Below, piece by piece: positions 59,368 to 64,000 of a stretch of 64,000 nucleotides of DNA; position 1 is the stretch's first letter, and each line of letters starts with the position of its first letter. Source of the DNA: Bog-473 sp963741995. Its GTDB lineage: Bacteria > Actinomycetota > Acidimicrobiia > Acidimicrobiales > RAAP-2. The position numbers were made by a program, and so were the translations under genes. The notes below the pieces were generated by a model. The model saw nothing but the letters and a program-made list of their open reading frames with translations, was not told where the DNA came from and did no database searches. The stretch covers positions 310,001 through 374,000 of the forward strand of contig CAVUKI010000010.1 in assembly GCA_963741995.1 (NCBI GenBank), given 5' to 3'.

Positions 59368-60585
59368 TCAGCTGGCGCCGTTCAGCACCAGCACGCCGAC
59401 CGCCGCTGCGATGGCGAGCGGCACGCTGATCACACCGAGCAGGCTGGCCTGCCGCACGTTGGGCCTCGCGCCGGCCGTCCTGGCCGCCCGCAACCACAGG
59501 ATCCAGGCCAGCGAGCCGGTCACGAAGAGGTTCGGCCCCACGTTGAGGCCGATGAGCAGTGCGAACGGGTGCGGTGGCCGGCGCGCCGCCAGGAGCGACG
59601 CTGCGGGCAGGTTGTTCACCAGCACGCTGGTCACGGCGGCCACGGCCGCGGTGCCCCAGGCGTCGAGATGGGAGAGCAGGGTGGCGGGACCGGACCAGGC
59701 CCGCCCCAGCGTGCCCAGCGCCACGGCCAGGCCGAAGAGGCCGACCAGGACCGGGACACCGAGGATCTGCAGGGCGGCCCGAGCTGTCTCGCGTCGTCCA
59801 CCGCCCTGCCGGGCACGGAGGGCGACGGCCACCAGCCCGACGGCTGCCACCGGGAGAGCCGGCGCGTGCAGTGCCACGACAAGCGCGGTGACGACCACAA
59901 TGGCCACGAGACCGACGCCCAGCACGGGGCGCTCCGGTCCGGTCGTCGAGACGATGGTGGTGCGTAAGGCGCGGTGGTGCACCAGGCCGACGACGACTGC
60001 GGTGACCGCGGCGGCCGCCAGTGCGGGCAGCGCCATGTGCGCCAGGAAGGCACCACCCGAGAGGTGGAGATGGCCGAGGACGATGAGGTTCGTCAGGTTC
60101 GAGCCGGGCAACAGCAGCGATCCGGCGTTGGAGAGGAGCAGGCAGGCGTAGAGGAGCGGGGCCTCACCCTCGCCGCGACTGCGGGCGGCGTAGACGAGGA
60201 CAGGCGTCAAGAACGTGACCGAGGTGTCGAGATTCAGCAGCGTGGTCACCGTGACGACGAGCACCGCGGTGCCGGCATAGAGCAGCAGGCCATTGGGGGA
60301 CAACCGGGCCAGGACATGGCCACCCGCGGCGAACAGGCGGTCCCCGTCAGCGACCAGACCGACCAGGAGAAGACCGCCGACGAGGACGAAGGGCGGCCAG
60401 TCCTGGGCGGCCGCCGCCCGGGCATTGTGGGGTGCGAGCAGCGCCGCGGCCAGGATGAGCCCGCAGCCCGCAGCCGCCGGACCCCAGCGCCGCAGCAGCC
60501 GCAGCCGCAGTGCCGTACTGGCGCATGCCGGTGGGGGGTCCCGCGTCCCGATGGTCCCCACCTTCGGTCTGTGCCCCGCAGTCAT
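59368..60585 (-). CDS. ArsB/SLC13-type ion transporter family permease
   Basis: 405-residue membrane protein with about eleven segments. The glycine/Asn-rich hairpins characteristic of the ion transporter superfamily are visible in both halves: LLLSNAGSLLLPGSNLTNLIVLG and SVLVNNLPAASLLAARRPPHPFALLIGLNVGPNLFVTGSLA. Substrates in this superfamily include arsenite, sulfate, citrate and other anions. No arsenic genes are nearby. ATG at 60585 was chosen; a start at 60624 would add a basic segment. No ribosome site is clear. Confidence 0.8.
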   Translation of the reverse strand: MTAGHRPKVGTIGTRDPPPACASTALRLRLLRRWGPAAAGCGLILAAALLAPHNARAAAAQDWPPFVLVGGLLLVGLVADGDRLFAAGGHVLARLSPNGLLLYAGTAVLVVTVTTLLNLDTSVTFLTPVLVYAARSRGEGEAPLLYACLLLSNAGSLLLPGSNLTNLIVLGHLHLSGGAFLAHMALPALAAAAVTAVVVGLVHHRALRTTIVSTTGPERPVLGVGLVAIVVVTALVVALHAPALPVAAVGLVAVALRARQGGGRRETARAALQILGVPVLVGLFGLAVALGTLGRAWSGPATLLSHLDAWGTAAVAAVTSVLVNNLPAASLLAARRPPHPFALLIGLNVGPNLFVTGSLAWILWLRAARTAGARPNVRQASLLGVISVPLAIAAAVGVLVLNGAS

Positions 60586-60634
60586 GGCGAGAAAACAACG
60601 CTGGCCAGAACGGGGCCGCGCCATGGCAGGAGAT

Positions 60635-61612
60635 TCAGGCGGCGGCCTTTACCTCGGTCGTCGCGTCGGCGTTCGACAGCGCCTTCCAGAGCGCCCAGTA
60701 GCTCTTGTAGGTGATGGCGTCGGTGATGTAGCCGGCGCGCTCCAACTCGGCATGGAAGGCCGGCAGATTGCGCCAAGGCACACCCATGTCGACATGGTGC
60801 GCCAAGTGCCAGCCGGTGTTGTACGGGACGATCCAGAAGCGGGCGAGCCAGGATTGGCGCACGTTGTGCGTCGTGGCCCGGCGGTCCGTGCTGCGCTCCA
60901 TGCCTCCGTGCTCCGCGATGGAGCGCAGGCGATTGATGACGCGCCACACGGTCATCCAGGGCAGGAACCACAGGAGAGGGTAGATCCACCAGCGGCCGGT
61001 CGCAGCCCACATGGCCGCCCACAGCAGGGCCTGGACGCCGAAGATGGACAGGCCGATGGGGCGGAAGGGCTTGGCGCGCGTGTTCTTGACCAACGGCACG
61101 AAGTTCTTCCATCCGCTGATCCCGACGGCGTCACGGAACAGCCGCCGGCCCAGCGCCCGGCGCGTGCAGCGGTAGGGTGAGTAGAACGCGATGTCGGGCT
61201 CGTCCGGCCCGAACTCGTCCTTGTGGTGCGCGAAGTGCACCCGGCGGTAGAGCTGCACCGGGGTGAAGACGGGGTAGGCCACGACCCACTTGCCGATCCA
61301 GTCGTTCCACCGCTTGTTGGTGAAGAGGAGCTTGTGCGCCGCCTCGTGCATGAGGATGGCGAAGCGGGCGTAGAGCGGCCCCATGAGGACGAACGCGATG
61401 AGGTAGCTCCACCACTGGTCGATCCACACCGCGCCACCGATGACCAGTGCCACCCAGAACCACACCGTGGCCACCGAGACGGCGTTGCGCACGTTGTTGA
61501 TGCGGCGCAGGTCGGCCCGCAGAGACGGGAGGGCCATGCCGTTCGCCTGCAGGCGCTCGCTGGGGAGGACATTGGGCCGGTCGGCGGCTTCGGGCACCAT
61601 GGTGCTGGCCAT
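60635..61612 (-). CDS. Membrane fatty acid desaturase
   Basis: 325-residue di-iron desaturase. The three histidine boxes are HEAAH (MHEAAHKLLFTNKRW), HFAHH (YRRVHFAHHKDEFGPDEPD) and HLAHH (NTGWHLAHHVDMGVPWRNLPAFH). About four membrane segments lie between. It would introduce a double bond into an acyl chain, adjusting membrane fluidity, or act on a related lipid. ATG at 61612 is supported by TTGCGT, 17 bases, TAATAT, and seven bases to the start. Divergent from a PaaX-like regulator that probably controls it. Confidence 0.9.
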   Translation of the reverse strand: MASTMVPEAADRPNVLPSERLQANGMALPSLRADLRRINNVRNAVSVATVWFWVALVIGGAVWIDQWWSYLIAFVLMGPLYARFAILMHEAAHKLLFTNKRWNDWIGKWVVAYPVFTPVQLYRRVHFAHHKDEFGPDEPDIAFYSPYRCTRRALGRRLFRDAVGISGWKNFVPLVKNTRAKPFRPIGLSIFGVQALLWAAMWAATGRWWIYPLLWFLPWMTVWRVINRLRSIAEHGGMERSTDRRATTHNVRQSWLARFWIVPYNTGWHLAHHVDMGVPWRNLPAFHAELERAGYITDAITYKSYWALWKALSNADATTEVKAAA

Positions 61613-61619
61613 GCCGTCT

Positions 61620-61648
61620 ATATTACGATAATCAGTCAAGTGACGCAA
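61620..61648. promoter_or_regulatory. Divergent leaderless promoters with a shared palindrome (desaturase/PaaX-like)
   Basis: Minus strand: TTGCGT (61648-61643), 17 bases, TAATAT (61625-61620), seven bases, ATG at 61612. Plus strand: GATAAT (61627-61632), seven bases, GTG at 61640. The palindrome ATTA-CGA-TAAT (61622-61632) overlaps both -10 elements, so a single bound protein could shut both genes. Confidence 0.6.
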
Positions 61649-62425
61649 CCACGTAATGCTGCGACCCTACGACCTGGGGAGGATCAGCCCGCGCCGGCGC
61701 TGACGGCCCGGTCCGTCCTCGCCAGCGCGCTGTTGGGCACGGATCCCCCCGAGCTGCCGGTGGCCCAGCTCGTGCGTCTGACCAGCCTCTTCGGGATCAG
61801 CGAGAACCGGGCCCGGGTGGCGCTCAGTCGTATGGTCGCCGCCGGCGAGGCCACCTCTGACGGGTCCGGTCGGTACCGGCTGGCGGGCCATCTCGCCGCC
61901 CGCCAGTTCCGCCAGTCGGCCAGCCGCGCCGGTGCGACCGCCACCTACGACGGGGAGTGGTGGTTGGCCGTGGTGACGACGACGGGCAGCTCGGCCGACG
62001 TCCGAGGCGCCCGGCGCCGGACCCTGGCCTACGCGCGGCTGGCCGAGCTGCGTGAGGGCGTGTGGATGCGCCCGGCCAACCTCACCGTGTTGCTCCCCGA
62101 TCCGCTGGACGGGGACGTCGAGCTCATGACGGCGAGGCCGAAGAACCCCCGAGGGCTGGCCCGCCGGCTGTGGGACCTGACCGCTTGGTCGGAACGGACG
62201 CGCGACCTGTTGCGCCGCCTCGACGCGCGCACCCCCGACGGGCCCGACGCGCTGGCACCGGGTTTCGAGCTCTCGGCCGCGGTGCTGCGGCACTTGCAGG
62301 CCGATCCGTTGTTGCCCGCCGAACTCCTGCCCGACGCCTGGCCGGGTGCGGCACTGCGCGCGACCTACGACGAGTGGGACGCTCGATACCGGGCGACGCT
62401 GCGCGACTGGAGCCGCGCCCGCTGA
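61640..62425 (+). CDS. PaaX-family transcriptional regulator
   Basis: 261-residue regulator with an N-terminal winged-helix domain (TARSVLASALLGTDPPELPVAQLVRLTSLFGISENRARVALSRMVAAGEATSDGSGRYRL, about 21-80) and the PaaX middle and C-terminal domains (AYARLAELREGVWMRPANLTVLLPDP, and LDLTAWSERTRDLL-like LWDLTAWSERTRDLLRRLD). PaaX proteins sense acyl-CoA thioesters such as phenylacetyl-CoA. The divergent desaturase suggests an acyl-CoA-responsive switch of lipid desaturation. GTG at 61640 fits a leaderless promoter. Confidence 0.88.
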   Translation: MTQPRNAATLRPGEDQPAPALTARSVLASALLGTDPPELPVAQLVRLTSLFGISENRARVALSRMVAAGEATSDGSGRYRLAGHLAARQFRQSASRAGATATYDGEWWLAVVTTTGSSADVRGARRRTLAYARLAELREGVWMRPANLTVLLPDPLDGDVELMTARPKNPRGLARRLWDLTAWSERTRDLLRRLDARTPDGPDALAPGFELSAAVLRHLQADPLLPAELLPDAWPGAALRATYDEWDARYRATLRDWSRAR

Positions 62426-62432
62426 GTGGCCC

Positions 62433-62467
62433 GCGACCCAGGGCGGTGTATGACCGCCCTGGGTCGC
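62433..62467. terminator. Perfect 15-pair hairpin between convergent genes
   Basis: GCGACCCAGGGCGGT, a five-base loop GTATG, and ACCGCCCTGGGTCGC. It starts eight bases after the PaaX-like stop and ends 21 bases before the stop of the opposing gene, so it can terminate both transcripts. It is the strongest terminator in the window. Confidence 0.85.
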
Positions 62468-62488
62468 TCGACCGGTTCTTCCAGGTGG

Positions 62489-63679
62489 CTAGTGCAGCAG
62501 GTCGAGCGTGTTGGCCGCCGAGTTGTCGTCGACGAAGAGGATGCCGCGACCGTTCGGGGCGATGGCCAAGCCGAAGAGATCGCCTGCGGAGTTGAAGGGA
62601 TCGATGGTGCGCGTGTCGACCTGGGCACCGAAGGGTGTCACCTCGACGGCGTTGCCGTCGTTCCCGTTGACGGCGATCAGGTCACCTCCGGGGGCCACCG
62701 CCAGACCGAGAGGCGCGTTGAGGCTCCCTCCCTGGCTGACGGTGATGCCACGGAACACAGGGAAAAAACGGGTGGTGGCGAACGGCACAGCCGCAATCCG
62801 GCTCGCGACCGTGTCGGCGACGTACAGGGTGCCGTTGGGCTCGAGCGCCACCCCGGTCGGACCGAGGACGAGGGCGCTGGAGTTGAGTTCCTCGGGCAAC
62901 CCGGTGGCGATCGTCGTCGTGCCGAAAAGGACAGGTGGCCGTCCCGCCGGTTCGAACACGCCCAGGCGCAACACCGTGCCCTGGTTCACCTGGTTGCCGG
63001 CAGCGGCCACGGTGCCGTTGAGCACGTTGGTCACGAACAACTCGGCGAAGGGCCCGAACAACTGCACCGAGGTCATGTCCCAGGGCCCGTTGATACCGTG
63101 GCCGGCCCATGTCTCGACCGGCACGCCGGCGCTGTTGAGGACGATGAGGCATCCGGGCTCAGGCGTGCCGGTTCCGTCGTCGGTCACCGGCAGGCTGCCG
63201 ACGACGACGTAGCCGTCGTTGAGCACGCTGAGCGCGGTCGTGAGCCCGACGCCGCCCGGGCAGCCCGGCAGGTTCGGGTTGATCTGGGCGAACAGGTTCA
63301 CCCCTCCCGTCGGGGCCACCTCGACGATGGTCGTGCCGGTGCCCTGGGTGTTGTTGCTGGCGTTGAAGTTGCTTACCAGCGTGTCACCGCGTACCAGGGA
63401 GCCCGTGCTGAACGGGACGTTGGCGACGCCGTAGGGGTTGACGTCGCCGTTGGCGGGCACCGTCGATGCGACCTCGGTGACGGTGCTGAGGTGGGACAGG
63501 TACGGGACGGGCGCGGCGCCGGCGGGAGCAGCGTCCGCGATGGCGACCGCAAGGGGCGCAAGGCCAACGGCAACGGCGGCCGCAAGCAGGCCCAGGCCCG
63601 AGGCGCCGGGACGCCTCCGCCTTCTGTCGGGCGTGAGAACCGGGTGAACCGGGTGGGCGCGACTGTGCTTTTCGAGCAT
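62489..63679 (-). CDS. Secreted NHL/beta-propeller-like protein
   Basis: 396 residues: a basic start, a signal segment (about 25-50, LGLLAAAVAVGLAPLAVAIADAAPAGA) with AxA-like cleavage, then a propeller-like series: DVNPYGVANVPFSTGSLVRGDTLVSNFN, GVGLTTALSVLNDGYVVVGSLP, VALEPNGTLYVADTVASRIAAV, APLGLAVAPGGDLIAVNGNDGNAVEV and LFGLAIAPNGRGILFVDDN. Such proteins bind ligands outside the cell; catalysis is not indicated. Similar sequences occur in plant-pathogen- and soil-associated bacteria (from memory). ATG at 63679 follows AAGGAGG. Confidence 0.75.
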   Translation of the reverse strand: MLEKHSRAHPVHPVLTPDRRRRRPGASGLGLLAAAVAVGLAPLAVAIADAAPAGAAPVPYLSHLSTVTEVASTVPANGDVNPYGVANVPFSTGSLVRGDTLVSNFNASNNTQGTGTTIVEVAPTGGVNLFAQINPNLPGCPGGVGLTTALSVLNDGYVVVGSLPVTDDGTGTPEPGCLIVLNSAGVPVETWAGHGINGPWDMTSVQLFGPFAELFVTNVLNGTVAAAGNQVNQGTVLRLGVFEPAGRPPVLFGTTTIATGLPEELNSSALVLGPTGVALEPNGTLYVADTVASRIAAVPFATTRFFPVFRGITVSQGGSLNAPLGLAVAPGGDLIAVNGNDGNAVEVTPFGAQVDTRTIDPFNSAGDLFGLAIAPNGRGILFVDDNSAANTLDLLH

Positions 63680-63778
63680 GGCGTGCTGCCTCCTTTTTCT
63701 CTCGGCGCCGCAGGCATTACGACGTACCGCCCCCTCGCCTGTGCTACGGCTGAGACGGGCCTGAGGATTGAGGCTCGG

Positions 63779-63784
63779 TAATGT
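63779..63784 (+). promoter_or_regulatory. -10 element of a leaderless promoter
   Basis: TAATGT ends exactly seven bases before the ATG at 63792, with no Shine-Dalgarno sequence. Confidence 0.45.
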
Positions 63785-63791
63785 CCTGGTC

Positions 63792-64000
63792 ATGGACGTG
63801 GAGATCGCCTTTACCGGCGTACCCGTCGGGGATCTGTCCTCCGGCCGGGACTTCTTCGAGCGCGTCTTCGGACGAGCCGCCGACATCGAGGTCGCCGCGG
63901 ACGAGGTGATGTGGCGGGTGGCCGAGACGGCCTGGCTCTACGTCGTGGTCGACGCGGCCCGCGCCGGGCACGGGTTGGTGGCGCTCTCCGTCGCCGACCT
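63792..64000 (+). CDS. VOC-superfamily protein, N-terminal part (cut by window edge)
   Basis: The first 69 residues: MDVEIAFTGVPVGDLSSGRDFFERVFGRAADI, then a strand VMWRVAETAWLYVVVDAARAGHGLVALSVAD that continues past the window. This is the first beta-alpha-beta-beta-beta half of a glyoxalase/VOC fold. The function cannot be told from this part. Confidence 0.7.
   Translation, partial: MDVEIAFTGVPVGDLSSGRDFFERVFGRAADIEVAADEVMWRVAETAWLYVVVDAARAGHGLVALSVAD

Overview
The window is high-GC DNA, densely coded on both strands, from a member of the Actinomycetota. Lineage markers seen by protein sequence are a WhiB-family Fe-S regulator next to a PdtaS-like histidine kinase, DUF3107, the MSMEG_4193 phosphatase/DUF3090/SCO1664 trio, a paired ArsA-type ATPase operon like mycobacterial Rv3679-Rv3680, a type 5 UdgB uracil-DNA glycosylase, and F420-linked families. 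A complete cytochrome c maturation System I (Ccm), unusual for actinobacteria, argues for a deep lineage such as Acidimicrobiia. That placement is inference. I saw no rRNA, tRNA, CRISPR array, insertion sequence or prophage, so this looks like core chromosome.

Layout. 1-2.6 kb: divergent glycosyltransferase (partial) and gmd, ccdA, and a decayed kinase fragment. 2.6-4.0 kb: a DJ-1/PfpI protein and a frameshifted small protein. 4.2-11.1 kb: ccmABCDEFGH plus a ccmI-like TPR gene, nearly all overlapping by 4-11 bases. 11.1-14.3 kb: Fe-S genes, with a cysteine desulfurase under a SufR-like repressor divergent from mrp. 14.3-18.9 kb: membrane diguanylate cyclase, a VOC/monooxygenase/enoyl-CoA hydratase run, and dGTPase. 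19.0-24.9 kb: DUF3107, two ArsA ATPases, O-methyltransferase, PHP phosphatase, PdtaS, WhiB. 25.1-31.3 kb: glycerophosphodiesterase, etfBA, an MBOAT/SGNH acylation pair, TSUP exporter. 31.4-41.3 kb: the DUF3090 cassette, UdgB, a frameshifted aminoglycoside-phosphotransferase-like gene, a flavoprotein, HAD hydrolase, a GlxA/PfpI pair, FrhB-like protein with thioesterase, and an Fpg/Nei glycosylase. 41.3-47.9 kb: GntR-ABC operon, GAP-family protein, Bcp, DEAD-box helicase, PIG-L deacetylase, glutamine amidotransferase. 47.9-57 kb: aconitase, a repeat/CHAP wall hydrolase (frameshifted), an HNH/DUF222 protein, FmdB, a conserved unknown, argS. 57-64 kb: SDR, esterase, PPOX protein, ArsB/SLC13-type permease, a fatty acid desaturase divergent from a PaaX-like regulator, a secreted NHL-type protein, and a partial VOC gene.

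Two themes cross the window. First, many operon-leading genes have a -10-like hexamer (TANNNT or a near match) ending 6-8 bases before an ATG or GTG with no Shine-Dalgarno sequence, the signature of leaderless mRNAs; this also settles several start codons. Second, four otherwise intact genes are each broken by what looks like one extra base, three of them in or next to short C or G runs. That is either assembly error or recent decay and should be settled before calling them pseudogenes.

Together the genes suggest an aerobic heterotroph with c-type cytochromes, beta-oxidation electron transfer (EtfAB), fatty acid desaturation, F420-linked redox proteins, and cell-envelope glycan synthesis and acylation.
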